In this document: positions 17,274 through 25,807 of the stretch, piece by piece
Numbering within the stretch: the first letter of the stretch is position 1
Layout of the letters: each line of letters begins with the position of its first letter
Source: Lachnospiraceae bacterium
GTDB taxonomy: Bacteria > Bacillota > Clostridia > Lachnospirales > Lachnospiraceae
Assembly (NCBI GenBank): GCA_017618195.1
Contig: JAFZUW010000027.1
Location: 1-64,000 of the forward strand
Reading direction: 5' to 3'
DNA: 64,000 nt
The notes under the pieces: generated by a model
Seen by the model: only the letters and a program-made list of their open reading frames with translations
Database searches by the model: none
Told to the model about the DNA's origin: nothing
Program-made: the position numbers and the translations under genes

Positions 17274-17390
17274 GATACAAGCACCTCCTTCACTTGTGAA
17301 TTGGTTGCAATAACCCGAACATTCACATAATAACAGAAACACTTTTTAAATGCAAGAACTTTTTTCAGCTTTTTTCGGGCTGTCAGCCAA

Positions 17391-17828
17391 TCAGCTCTCA
17401 AGCAGTTCCTTTGCCGCCTCATCGACCTTGCTGTCGTCGATATTCAGGTCCTTATCCTTCTTCGAGAACATTGCTTTTACGCGGGTGATTACCTCGGGAG
17501 CCATGTCCACGATTCTCGTAAGCGTGTCGGTATCCTTTACCGTGATCAGTCTCGTGTTGCCGTCTTTGATCACGAGGATCGCGTTCGGGGACAATTTGCC
17601 GCCGAGTCCGCCTGCGACGCGGTCGCGAAGCGTGTTGCTCTTGTTGTCGGACTCCTTCTTCGCATCCTTATTGAATGCGCCTGCGGCTACGCCGAACGTC
17701 ACATCCACAAGCGGAAGAAGCACGGTTCCGTCATCCATGCGGATTGCCTCGCCCACTACGCTCTTCGTGGTAACAAATCCTTCCATTCCCTTCAAAAGTC
17801 CCTGTACGGTCTCATTCAAATTTGCCAT
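17391..17828 (-). CDS. gerW: Sporulation protein GerW (YtfJ)
   Basis: A 145-aa GerW/YtfJ-family protein, in Bacillus a spore-associated protein required for some germination responses. It shows the signature TTKSVVGEAIRMDDGTVLLPLVDVTFG split across about 17-45, the Gly-rich GGLGGKLSPNAILVI and a Lys-rich C-terminal tail. The start ATG at 17828 matches the family; a 6-codon GTG extension is possible. It lies downstream of a DUF2953 gene, the same pairing as ytfI-ytfJ. This indicates a spore-forming lineage. Confidence 0.9.
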   Translation of the reverse strand: MANLNETVQGLLKGMEGFVTTKSVVGEAIRMDDGTVLLPLVDVTFGVAAGAFNKDAKKESDNKSNTLRDRVAGGLGGKLSPNAILVIKDGNTRLITVKDTDTLTRIVDMAPEVITRVKAMFSKKDKDLNIDDSKVDEAAKELLES

Positions 17829-17914
17829 AATCCTGTTCCTTTCCACTTGTATATTTTATTACGCAAACTTTTTCGTACCTTTTCACCCGGCATTTCTGCC
17901 TTCCGCCGTCCTCT

Positions 17915-19054
17915 TTACGCGGCGCTTGTAAAGATGTCCTTTACCTCGTCCGGAGTTTCCATCAGCGTTTCCTTTACCTTTTCCGCTTCCTTGATGACCT
18001 TCCGGATGTTCTTGTCGCGGTAGAGCTTAATTGCCCGCACAACGAATCCCCAAAGCCGTATCCGCCCCTTCAGGTAAACGTCGCCTCGCGCCGTAAGCTT
18101 CCCGTCGAACACCGGCGTGATGCTTAACCGGTCGGCGATCAGTATGTACCAGGGCGAGATTGCCGCGCAGATCTCTCCGGTCAGCGACGGGTCCTCCAAA
18201 CCGAACTCGAGGTTTCCGGAATATTTCTTCGGACAAATGTGTTTCAGCACCCACCAAAGTACGTTCCATGCCGTCTTAAGCGCTTTTTTGGTCGATTTCT
18301 TGCGGATATAATCGGCAAGCAGTCCCTTCTTCTTTTTAAGAAGGATCAGAAGCGCCTCGAAGGAATCAAGCAGACCGGAAACCTTGTCCGTGATTTTCTC
18401 CTTAAGATCGGCGATCTTCTGTGAGAGTTTTGATTTCGGTTTATCCTCATCGGAGATAATATCGTCTCCGTCCTCTCCGTTCTCATCCGGTTCCGCTTCG
18501 GAGCTTTCGGGCTCTTCTAAGCCGTCCTCTTCTCCGGCGCTCTCCGCTTCCGAAGCTTCTTCGGGCTTTACGCTGACGGAAGTTTCTTCGGGTTTTGCGG
18601 CCTCCGGTTTTGCTTCGGGCTGATCCGCCTCGGCAGCTTCTTCGGAAGGATTGTCCTCTTCCTTCTTACCGTCCTGTTCCGTTACGGCTTCGTCTTGTTC
18701 GGCGGAAGCTTCTTCGGTATTCTCCGCAGAAGCCGTTTGCTCTTCGTCCTCTTCCTCATCGCCCGGCTTGTTGATTGCTTTCTTAACCGGGATGCCGAAC
18801 ACCCTTAAGATATATCCGTTCCCGTCTCCCGAGCCGTCCGGCGTTTTATTGAAAATGTATTTGAAACTGACGATCCTTAAGAGCCACCGCACCTTTGCCG
18901 CTGCCTGCACCTGCGGTCCGTCCTTGTCGCCCGCCGCCTCGATCTCATAGCGGAACGGACAGAATAAAAGCGCCGCAAGCAGAAGCAGGACGATCAGCAG
19001 GATTACAAGAAGCGTAATCCCAAGTATCTTCAATATCATTAAAACGATACCCAT
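17915..19054 (-). CDS. DUF2953 membrane protein (YtfI-like) with acidic linker
   Basis: A 379-aa protein with one N-terminal membrane helix (about 8-35), a DUF2953-type start (FCPFRYEIEA, VRWLLRIVSFKY) and a long Glu-rich low-complexity segment (about 105-215). A Lys-rich stretch and a conserved C-terminal domain follow (FGLEDPSLTGEICA, LKGRIRLWGFV). The start is ATG at 19054 after GGAAGGAGG. DUF2953 genes sit beside gerW in many spore formers. The roughly 110-residue acidic insertion is much longer than in typical members. Molecular function is unknown. Confidence 0.85.
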   Translation of the reverse strand: MGIVLMILKILGITLLVILLIVLLLLAALLFCPFRYEIEAAGDKDGPQVQAAAKVRWLLRIVSFKYIFNKTPDGSGDGNGYILRVFGIPVKKAINKPGDEEEDEEQTASAENTEEASAEQDEAVTEQDGKKEEDNPSEEAAEADQPEAKPEAAKPEETSVSVKPEEASEAESAGEEDGLEEPESSEAEPDENGEDGDDIISDEDKPKSKLSQKIADLKEKITDKVSGLLDSFEALLILLKKKKGLLADYIRKKSTKKALKTAWNVLWWVLKHICPKKYSGNLEFGLEDPSLTGEICAAISPWYILIADRLSITPVFDGKLTARGDVYLKGRIRLWGFVVRAIKLYRDKNIRKVIKEAEKVKETLMETPDEVKDIFTSAA

Positions 19055-19090
19055 GTCTCCTCCTTCCGCAAATCTCGGCACTGCCGTTTT

Positions 19091-19399
19091 TTATTTCAGG
19101 AAATAATCTTTTACGTCAAATCCGCCCGTTTCGCGGTATACTTCCCCGATCATGCTCTCCACGAGCTTAAGTGCTTCCTCTCTGCCCTCGCTGACGCCGA
19201 GGATCGTGATGTCATGGTCCTTAGCTTCAAGCCGCAGCGCAAAGATCGGAATCACTTCGAGGATTCCTCCCTCGGTTGTCGGAAGGATTACGCAGTAAAG
19301 TGTCCGCTCCGGATGCCTTTTACTGAGCTGGGCGGTCATCTTCTTACGATTCTCCTCCTGGCTTCCGGGGATAATCAGATTTTTGCTGATGGTAATCAT
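19091..19399 (-). CDS. Conserved-looking hypothetical protein, 102 aa
   Basis: Unrecognised small soluble protein, starting MITISKNLIIPGSQEENRKK. It has mixed alpha/beta character with no signal peptide, membrane helix or Cys motif. It overlaps the preceding 463-aa gene by 4 bp (ATGA), so it is translationally coupled to it. It lies 36 bp upstream of the DUF2953 gene, so it is probably in the same operon as the gerW pair. No function can be assigned. Confidence 0.7.
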   Translation of the reverse strand: MITISKNLIIPGSQEENRKKMTAQLSKRHPERTLYCVILPTTEGGILEVIPIFALRLEAKDHDITILGVSEGREEALKLVESMIGEVYRETGGFDVKDYFLK

Positions 19400-20787
19400 G
19401 ACTCCTCTGCTCCCTCCGTATCGGGTTCACTGTCCGCGCTCAAAAGGCTGCGGAGCATCTCCGCAGCGCCCCGCTTCTCACCGACATTGCTGCAGTTGTG
19501 AAGCGACTGGAGCACATAATTCATAACTTCCGTATGGGAATTGAAGAATACCGGCAGTTCCTTAAGAACCGAAGCCATAACCGAACGGTTGTAGCCGCGC
19601 GAACGGCCTTCGAGTCCCTTTGCAAGCGTCTCGATCGTCTCGGCGGCAACGCTCTCAAGCTTCTCGGGCGTAACCATAACGATCTTCTGCTCGGTAAGTC
19701 TTGCAAACAGCGAGGTCGACATCAGTTTCTTCGCAAGAAGGATCTGCGTTCCTTCCTCGCTTCCGGCAAATGCGGCATCGTGCTCGCAGTAAGCGTCAAT
19801 CTTTGCTTCCTCTTTCAAAACCTGCTCGGAAAGCTGCTCCATGCGGCCTTCCATGAAGGCAAATGCGGGTGCCAGCTCGCCTTCCGAAAGAGGAATCTGG
19901 CGTCCGCCGAGAATATTCAGACCGAACTCCGTGATTGAGCCGACTGCGGGAAGCATGAGCCCCTTTGTCTGCCCGTCGGCATTGTCCTTATCAAGAAGCG
20001 CGATCGTATAAAACGCGTTCACGCATTCCTGCAGTGCCATCAGGTACTCCGTGCATTCGCCGAGATCGCCGCCGCAATCCTTAACTGCATCCTGCAGGCT
20101 GAGACACGTATCCATGTCCATCCCGGTATCAACCGTCTTCTTCTCGAGCATGTCGATAAGACGGCCGTACTCTTCGAACACCTTTTCCTCAGGTCGGGTC
20201 TGCATGGCAGCCGCGGAAACAATCCGGTAACGGAAGCCCTCAAGAGCATCCACGTCGGAATTTCCGTAAATCGTAAAGGCCTCTTTCACGAGGTCGAAAA
20301 ATCTGGATTTCGTAATACGGACCGGAAGCTGTGATACCATCATCTGGATCCGGAGGTTCACCTCGGCCGCGTCCTTCGCGTCAAAAATCTTACGGAGAAG
20401 GTCTCTTGCCTCCTCTTCGTCATCGAACGGCTCTCCGTTGTCCGAAAGCGAATACTCCACACGGTTCAGCAGGTATTCGTAAATCGTCAGTGAGTCGCTG
20501 AATACCTGAATCTGCTCGGAACGGCGCACGATCTTCTCACGGATCGCGCTCATCTCGGAAAGGATCGACTCCCGCGCGCTCTCGCCGCGGTCCGAATAAC
20601 TGCGGATTGCCTCCAAAAGGCGTCCGTACAGCGTATTGGTCTCTCCCTGCAGTCCGGTAAATTCCATTCCGTACCGCCCGTCCCGAACGGCCTCCGTGAG
20701 GTCGTAAAGATGTGCGGTAAGATTCATCCATGCAAGCGAATCGTAAGCCTTCGAAAGCTTCTTGATCGCATTATTGTCAGATTTCAT
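19396..20787 (-). CDS. Hypothetical all-helical protein, 463 aa
   Basis: Unrecognised cytoplasmic-looking protein with almost continuous amphipathic helix content and no membrane segment. The N-terminal half has Lys/Arg-Glu rich helices (SAIREKIVRRSEQIQ). The middle has DMDTCLSLQDAVKDCGGD, and the C-terminal half includes RSRGYNRSVMASVLKEL. The C-terminal tail is acidic. It is coupled to the 102-aa gene by a 4-bp overlap. The layout suggests a scaffold or regulatory protein of the sporulation-adjacent operon, but nothing more specific can be said. Confidence 0.7.
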   Translation of the reverse strand: MKSDNNAIKKLSKAYDSLAWMNLTAHLYDLTEAVRDGRYGMEFTGLQGETNTLYGRLLEAIRSYSDRGESARESILSEMSAIREKIVRRSEQIQVFSDSLTIYEYLLNRVEYSLSDNGEPFDDEEEARDLLRKIFDAKDAAEVNLRIQMMVSQLPVRITKSRFFDLVKEAFTIYGNSDVDALEGFRYRIVSAAAMQTRPEEKVFEEYGRLIDMLEKKTVDTGMDMDTCLSLQDAVKDCGGDLGECTEYLMALQECVNAFYTIALLDKDNADGQTKGLMLPAVGSITEFGLNILGGRQIPLSEGELAPAFAFMEGRMEQLSEQVLKEEAKIDAYCEHDAAFAGSEEGTQILLAKKLMSTSLFARLTEQKIVMVTPEKLESVAAETIETLAKGLEGRSRGYNRSVMASVLKELPVFFNSHTEVMNYVLQSLHNCSNVGEKRGAAEMLRSLLSADSEPDTEGAEES

Positions 20788-20896
20788 AAACTATCGTTCC
20801 TTATATTGTATTCTTATCGTTTCTCATTCGAAACGCATCAATCGTTCCGGCCTGCAAGGCGCGCTGTCCGCTCCGCCCGGTTTTTTCAAAGGCGCA

Positions 20897-21862
20897 TTAC
20901 TCGTTCTGTCCGTCATTGTCCCCGGAAGCGGGCGTTTCGTCCTTCTTCTCTCTTACAACGTGCACATGCGTATAAAGGTGATCCATACAGTACTCGTAGT
21001 TGCCTTCGCATTTGCTGCAGAAACGGAATTCCAGTTCCGGATCATCGAGCTCGGTACGGCCGCATACTACGCAGCGGTGACGCGTAATCACCGTCTTGCC
21101 GGACTTACCGGTTCCGACCACCTGCGCCTCGCGCTCGCCCTTACGGACTTCCGACGCATACTCGAAACGGCGTTTTACATGCTTCAGCCTTCCCGTTCTG
21201 TACTTTCTCGTATTCACAAAGAACAGGATGAAGTTCAGCATCGCAACAATAAGCGCTATCGCCATGTAAACACCGGCTGCACTGCCGCTGAACAGATACG
21301 TCGCAATCATGAAAATGTGAATAGCAGCATATACGATTCCGATATACTTGACCTTTACCGGGATGATGAAGAACAGCAGCAGGCTGACTTCGGAAAATTC
21401 CACGGAGAACGCCAAGAACATGGACAGGTTGATGTATTCAAGCGAAATCGCGTACGAATAGCCCTCTCCCATTACGATAAGGGTTCCGAGATAGATGATC
21501 AGCACCGCGATAATGTTGAAGAAGATTCCCGAAAAATAAAACAGGTTGAACCGGAAGCTTCCCCACATCCGCTCAAGCATCGAGCCGATGAAGTAATAAA
21601 GATACAGCGAGATCAGCATGAACAGAATGTCCATTCCCGTCCCGTCACCCGAATCCACGCTGATCGGCTGGATCAGAAACGTTAAGAGTCTCCATACCTG
21701 CCCTTTCGTGAACACTTTCTCTACGTCAAGCATGAGCCAATCCGCATAAAACTGGGGGCTCATCTTCGAAATCAGCCACCCTACAACATAGGCGGCTGTT
21801 ACATATATCATAAGATTTTTAATCGCATATTTGCCGAATTTCTTCTCAAGGCGATAGATCAT
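20897..21862 (-). CDS. Rhomboid-like membrane protein with C-terminal zinc ribbon, no visible protease motif
   Basis: A 321-aa protein with about six membrane helices. The GQVWRLLTFLI segment and the loop after it (ERMWGSFRFNLFYFSG) match the first helices and L1 loop of rhomboid-fold proteins. The catalytic GxSG motif expected in helix 4 is absent; that region reads YINLSMFLAFSVEF. It is thus likely a pseudoprotease or derlin-like protein. The cytoplasmic tail has a four-Cys ribbon (CVVCG and CSKC), a nearby Cys and His-rich HLYTHVHV, and an acidic end. Start ATG at 21862 is chosen at the family-like MIYRLEKKFG; an upstream 14-codon extension is unsupported. Confidence 0.72.
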   Translation of the reverse strand: MIYRLEKKFGKYAIKNLMIYVTAAYVVGWLISKMSPQFYADWLMLDVEKVFTKGQVWRLLTFLIQPISVDSGDGTGMDILFMLISLYLYYFIGSMLERMWGSFRFNLFYFSGIFFNIIAVLIIYLGTLIVMGEGYSYAISLEYINLSMFLAFSVEFSEVSLLLFFIIPVKVKYIGIVYAAIHIFMIATYLFSGSAAGVYMAIALIVAMLNFILFFVNTRKYRTGRLKHVKRRFEYASEVRKGEREAQVVGTGKSGKTVITRHRCVVCGRTELDDPELEFRFCSKCEGNYEYCMDHLYTHVHVVREKKDETPASGDNDGQNE

Positions 21863-21957
21863 ATTTTCCTTTTCTCCTCGTTCCACACTCGCGCCGGAAC
21901 CCACATAATTATTCTAGTATATTATAAATATTTTGCATGGTAATGTCAAATGTAATG

Positions 21958-21966
21958 TGCTATAGT
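21958..21966 (+). promoter_or_regulatory. Extended -10 promoter for the rqcH operon
   Basis: TGCTATAGT forms an extended -10 element (TGnTATAAT-like). No good -35 sits at 17 bp; a TTGCAT lies further up at 22 bp. It would start transcription near 21973, directly before the leader fold. Confidence 0.55.
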
Positions 21967-21970
21967 ATGA

Positions 21971-22100
21971 CCTAGGAATGGGGAATACGTCCCAGGTGAA
22001 AGGATTCCTCAGGACCTTCGCACGCCGCTCCGCGCAACGCGCGGAATCTTAATACGGCGTGTTCCTTAAAAGGAGGGACCCGCAAGGCGGGACAAATATC
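21971..22100 (+). promoter_or_regulatory. Structured 5' leader upstream of rqcH
   Basis: About 130 nt of leader with two clear helices. Helix 1 pairs 21971-21979 (CCTAGGAAT) with 22004-22013 (one bulge) around an inner GGG/CCC hairpin. Helix 2 pairs CACGCCG (22021-22027) with CGGCGTG (22055-22061) around an inner CCGCGC-AAC-GCGCGG hairpin. An AAAAGGAGGG site at about 22069-22077 and a CCGC-AAG-GCGG hairpin follow before the ATG at 22101. I do not match it to a known riboswitch or T-box. Confidence 0.55.
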
Positions 22101-23861
22101 ATGGCATTTGACGGCATTACACTTTCCGCTCTCGTTTCCGAATGGAAACGCACGCTTCAAGGCGGCCGCATCCAGAAGATCAGCCAGCCCGAAGCCGATG
22201 AGCTTTTTCTTACGATCAAAACCGAAGGTTCGACTTATCTCCAGCTTTCTTCGAGCGCATCGCTGCCGCTCGCGTGCCTGCGAAGCGACAATAAGCCCGC
22301 TCCGCTTACCGCGCCGGCATTCTGCATGCTCTTAAGAAAGCATCTTTCGGGAGCGCGGCTTCTCGACATCATCCAGCCCGATCTGGAGCGTGTCGTGATG
22401 TTCCGGCTGCAGCACCTGAACGAGATGGGCGACACGTGCGTGAAGTATCTGATCGTCGAATTGATGGGCAAATACTCCAACATCATTTTCACAACCGAGG
22501 ATTATCAGATTATTGACAGCATCAAGCGTGTCAATTCCTTTGTAAGCTCGGTGCGCGAGGTTCTTCCCGGCAAGCCCTGGTTCATCCCGAAGACCGACGG
22601 AAAGCACTCTCTTCTTACGGAGTCGCCGTCCGAACTTTGCGACGCGCTGACCGCGCAAAGCGGACCGGTCTCTGCTGCGCTCTACCGGACCGTTACCGGC
22701 CTGAGCCCGGTTATCGCGAACGAACTCTGTTACCGCGCCGGGATCAATCCCGAACAGACCGCTTCGGAATTGAGCGGATCCGACCGCGATTCCCTCTGCG
22801 AGATTTTAAGCTGGCTCCATAGACAGATCGAGACGGAAGCTTATACTCCCGTAATCTATAAAAAGGACGGCGTGCCGGTCGAATTTGCCCCGATCCCGCT
22901 TCGGACGTTCTCCGATTATCCGGAATATACCGCGGTTGAGAAAACATCCATCAGCGACATCGTTCTGAGCTACTATCAGGAGAAAGACCGCGTGACGCGT
23001 ATGCGTGCCCGCTCCGCCGACTTGAGAAAGACCGTGCAGAACGCGATCGAGCGTACCGTCAAGAAGCTCGACCTGCAGCGCAAACAGATGGAGGACACCG
23101 GCAAGAAGGACAAGTACCGTGTCTACGGCGAGCTGCTGACGACCTACGGCTATTCCGCGGAGCCCGGAAGCAAATCCTTCACCTGCACGAACTATTACGA
23201 TAACAATGAAATTACCATCCCGCTCGATCCGACGCTTACGGCTCTCGAGAATGCGAAGAAATACTTTGACCGCTACGCGAAACTCCGCCGTACCGGCGAG
23301 GCGCTTACCGAGCAGCTTGCCGCAAGCGAGGCGGAACTTAAGCATCTGGAATCCGTAAGGGAGTCGTTAGCATTTGCCGGCGACGAAGCCGACCTGAACC
23401 AGATCAAGGCCGAACTCACGGACTGCGGCTACCTGAAGTTCCACCGGGAGGCCGGTTCCAAGAAGTCCCGCCCCCAGAAGAGCAAACCGTACCACTACCG
23501 CACAAAGGACGGCTTCGACCTCTATGTCGGCAAGAACAACTACCAAAACGACGACCTGACCTTTAATCTGGCAAGCGGCGGTGACTGGTGGTTCCACGCT
23601 AAAGGCATTCCGGGCTCGCACGTGGTTTTAAAGACCGGCGGGCGTGAGGTACCCGACGAGTTGTTCAATATCGCGGGAAGTCTTGCCGCTTACTACTCTT
23701 CCGGCCGTGAAGGCGGCGGCAAAGTGGAAATCGACTACCTGCTCCGCAAGAACGTTAAGAAGCCTAACGGCGCCAAGCCCGGCTTTGTCGTATACTACAC
23801 CAACTACTCTCTGGTCGCTTCGCCCGCGATTGATGAAACCCTGGAGGAAATAAAAGAATGA
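22101..23861 (+). CDS. rqcH: NFACT-family protein RqcH (Rqc2 homolog, fibronectin-binding-like)
   Basis: A 586-aa ribosome-quality-control factor that binds stalled 50S-peptidyl-tRNA and directs C-terminal Ala tailing of stalled peptides. It has an N-terminal NFACT-N domain (LSALVSEWKRTLQGGRI; ACLRSDNKP), helix-hairpin-helix and coiled-coil regions (about 300-430) and a C-terminal NFACT-R domain with the hallmark GGDWWFHAKGIPGSHVVL. The ATG at 22101 (MAFDGIT) fits the family. A GTG at 22059 would add 14 residues across a hairpin and is less likely. It overlaps the downstream PHP gene by 4 bp. Confidence 0.93.
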   Translation: MAFDGITLSALVSEWKRTLQGGRIQKISQPEADELFLTIKTEGSTYLQLSSSASLPLACLRSDNKPAPLTAPAFCMLLRKHLSGARLLDIIQPDLERVVMFRLQHLNEMGDTCVKYLIVELMGKYSNIIFTTEDYQIIDSIKRVNSFVSSVREVLPGKPWFIPKTDGKHSLLTESPSELCDALTAQSGPVSAALYRTVTGLSPVIANELCYRAGINPEQTASELSGSDRDSLCEILSWLHRQIETEAYTPVIYKKDGVPVEFAPIPLRTFSDYPEYTAVEKTSISDIVLSYYQEKDRVTRMRARSADLRKTVQNAIERTVKKLDLQRKQMEDTGKKDKYRVYGELLTTYGYSAEPGSKSFTCTNYYDNNEITIPLDPTLTALENAKKYFDRYAKLRRTGEALTEQLAASEAELKHLESVRESLAFAGDEADLNQIKAELTDCGYLKFHREAGSKKSRPQKSKPYHYRTKDGFDLYVGKNNYQNDDLTFNLASGGDWWFHAKGIPGSHVVLKTGGREVPDELFNIAGSLAAYYSSGREGGGKVEIDYLLRKNVKKPNGAKPGFVVYYTNYSLVASPAIDETLEEIKE

Positions 23862-24676
23862 TCACCGCTGATTTTCACACGCACACGTCCTTTTCCACCG
23901 ACAGCGACGCGTCGCCCGAAAGCATGATTGAAACGGCGATCGCACGCGGTATTAAGACGTACTGCATTACCGATCATATGGATTATCTGTTTCCGATCAA
24001 GGAAGAACCGTTCACATTTGACCCGGAGGACTATTTTGCGAAGCTGAACGCTTTGAAAAAGGCGTACCGCGGGCAGATTGACCTTCGGATCGGCGTCGAA
24101 CTCGGTCTCCGCGACGAGCCGGACATCCGCGACGAGGTAAAAAGACTCTGTGACCGGCTCACGACGGACTATCCGTTCGACTTTGTGATCGGCTCCACGC
24201 ACGTCATCGACCATTTCGACCCTTATCACAGGGACAAATGGAAAGGCCGTACCCCCGATGAGATTGTCCAGATGTATTTCGAATCCATCCTCTACAGCGT
24301 TCGAAACTATGACTGCTTCCACGTTTACGGCCACCTCGATTACATACTCCGCTATGTACCGGCCGGCGCGGAACTCGACATGTCCCGCTATGACGATATC
24401 ATCGACACGATCCTTAAGGAACTCATTGCGCGCGGCAAAGGTATCGAAATCAACGCTTCGTGGCTCATAAAGGGCGGGCCGTCGGCCAATCCGAGCCGCA
24501 GTATATTAAAGCGGTACCGGGAACTCGGCGGCAACATCTTAACGATCGGTTCGGATGCACACATTCCGGAACGGATCGGCGGACGGTTCGGAGAAATTGA
24601 AGCCGAGCTCCAAGAACTCGGCTACCGGGAATACTCCGTATTCAAAAAAGGCAAAGAAAGCCGGCGGAAACTGTGA
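23858..24676 (+). CDS. PHP-family phosphatase (histidinol-phosphatase HisJ-like)
   Basis: A 272-aa PHP-domain metal-dependent phosphoesterase. Motif I is DFHTHTSFSTDS, ITDHMD gives motif II, GVELGLR supplies the metal Glu, GSTHV follows, and GSDAH lies near the C-terminus (about 245). The length and the HisJ-type layout suggest histidinol-phosphate phosphatase, the last step but one of histidine synthesis. No other his gene is nearby, so another phosphomonoester is possible. It is translationally coupled to rqcH (ATGA overlap). Confidence 0.85.
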   Translation: MITADFHTHTSFSTDSDASPESMIETAIARGIKTYCITDHMDYLFPIKEEPFTFDPEDYFAKLNALKKAYRGQIDLRIGVELGLRDEPDIRDEVKRLCDRLTTDYPFDFVIGSTHVIDHFDPYHRDKWKGRTPDEIVQMYFESILYSVRNYDCFHVYGHLDYILRYVPAGAELDMSRYDDIIDTILKELIARGKGIEINASWLIKGGPSANPSRSILKRYRELGGNILTIGSDAHIPERIGGRFGEIEAELQELGYREYSVFKKGKESRRKL

Positions 24677-24693
24677 TCCGCCGGCTTTTTCTC
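24657..24693 (+). terminator. Terminator overlapping the end of the PHP gene
   Basis: Twelve-bp perfect stem (AAAGCCGGCGGA and complement) with the TGA stop in its loop region, followed by TTTTT. The 5' arm encodes the last residues of the protein. Confidence 0.88.
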
Positions 24694-24720
24694 ATGATAA
24701 ACCGCTGCGCGAACGATAAA

Positions 24721-24748
24721 AACCGGAGAGGTTTGCCCTCTCCGGTCT
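24721..24748 (-). terminator. Terminator after YD-repeat paralog 1
   Basis: Stem ACCGGAGAG with its complement and a 7-9 nt loop, followed on the minus strand by TTTTTATCG. It ends the operon of the first two YD-repeat genes. Confidence 0.85.
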
Positions 24749-24756
24749 TCCGATGA

Positions 24757-25770
24757 TCATCTATATGTTCCGCGGGCCGCTCCGACGGAATACGGATCCA
24801 CGGCTTCCTCTTTCGTTCTCCTCATCCATTCTTCCGGATTTTTAATCCGCAAGCGATCGGATTCGGTCAGATAAGCCTCCGGCACCTCCATCGTCTGATA
24901 CTTTCTTTCCAGAATCGTAACGTTTACTTTGCTTTTCGAAGTAAACGTTATATGCGTCAGACATCCTTCTTTATCATATGCAAACGTTTCCGTTCCTAAC
25001 GCGGAGCCGCTCTCCGCATATTCTTTCGAAATCAGATACCCGTCTTTATCATATCGGTAATACACTTCATTCCATTTCGGGACACTGGCATTGAATTCAC
25101 CCCTGCTGATCCGGACAGCCGACAGAAATCCGCTCTCATCATATTTGTAAAGCAGCGTCTTCTGCTCCTTTTCATAGAGCCCATCCCCGTAAGATGAAAA
25201 ATACGCCACTCGATAGTCCTTTCTTTCGGAAATCCTTCCCTGCTCATCATATTCGTAATAGAGACGGATTGCTTCGTTTTCCTTAATCGTCAAAATGATT
25301 GACCGGATTCTGCCGAGATTGTTTCGGAAGATTACCGGCCTCACGTTCTTATCGCAGACTTCTTCCATATCCCGATACGGAAAAGGTTCCGAATAATCGA
25401 TCTCCTTCTTTTCCACTTCGATTCCTTCCTGAAAGAGCGTTTCCGTAATTCCGATCGGGATTATCGACGATTCATCATAATAACGGTATTCGTCAACCAC
25501 AAGTTTTAATATGTCGGACTGCTTCTCAACTGACGCTATTCTGCCGAACCGGTCATAGGTATACTTCCGTTTTTCGCCGTTGATTGTTTCTTCCTGAATC
25601 CGTATGACCTCGCACATTCCGACTTTTTCGGCCTTTTTCTTCGTCTGTGAGTCCCGATTAAACACACATATTACAAGAATCAGCTCAATAAGAAGCGCTG
25701 CTGCGCATATCCCGATAAAGATAAGTGCCCACTTTTTATTCGTAAGCTTTGCGTGCCGCTTCTTTTTCAT
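24757..25770 (-). CDS. Membrane-anchored YD-repeat protein, paralog 1
   Basis: A 337-aa protein with one N-terminal membrane helix (about 13-33, signal-anchor type) after a Lys/Arg-rich cytoplasmic tip. The outside domain contains at least five YD/Rhs-type units (YTYDRFGRI, YEYDEQGRI, YKYDESGFL, YRYDKDGYL, FAYDKEGCL). The C-terminus has a diverged form of the motif shared by all four paralogs (EAYLTESDRLRI and VDPYSV). It is far shorter than Rhs toxins and has no toxin tip. It forms an operon with paralog 2 (37-bp gap). A role at the cell surface is inferred. Confidence 0.75.
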   Translation of the reverse strand: MKKKRHAKLTNKKWALIFIGICAAALLIELILVICVFNRDSQTKKKAEKVGMCEVIRIQEETINGEKRKYTYDRFGRIASVEKQSDILKLVVDEYRYYDESSIIPIGITETLFQEGIEVEKKEIDYSEPFPYRDMEEVCDKNVRPVIFRNNLGRIRSIILTIKENEAIRLYYEYDEQGRISERKDYRVAYFSSYGDGLYEKEQKTLLYKYDESGFLSAVRISRGEFNASVPKWNEVYYRYDKDGYLISKEYAESGSALGTETFAYDKEGCLTHITFTSKSKVNVTILERKYQTMEVPEAYLTESDRLRIKNPEEWMRRTKEEAVDPYSVGAARGTYR

Positions 25771-25807
25771 GACTGATTCCTCCCCCGGTGCCTGTCTGTG
25801 ATTCGGT

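Noticed and set aside
21862-21904. Longer N-terminus for the rhomboid-like protein
   Set aside because: The 14 extra codons are Gly/Ser/Glu-rich without family similarity, and the inner ATG begins a typical cytoplasmic start before helix 1.
22070-22083. T-box riboswitch in the rqcH leader
   Set aside because: Only about 10 of 14 bases match the T-box core. No specifier loop or antiterminator is recognisable, and rqcH is not an amino-acid or tRNA-synthetase gene.
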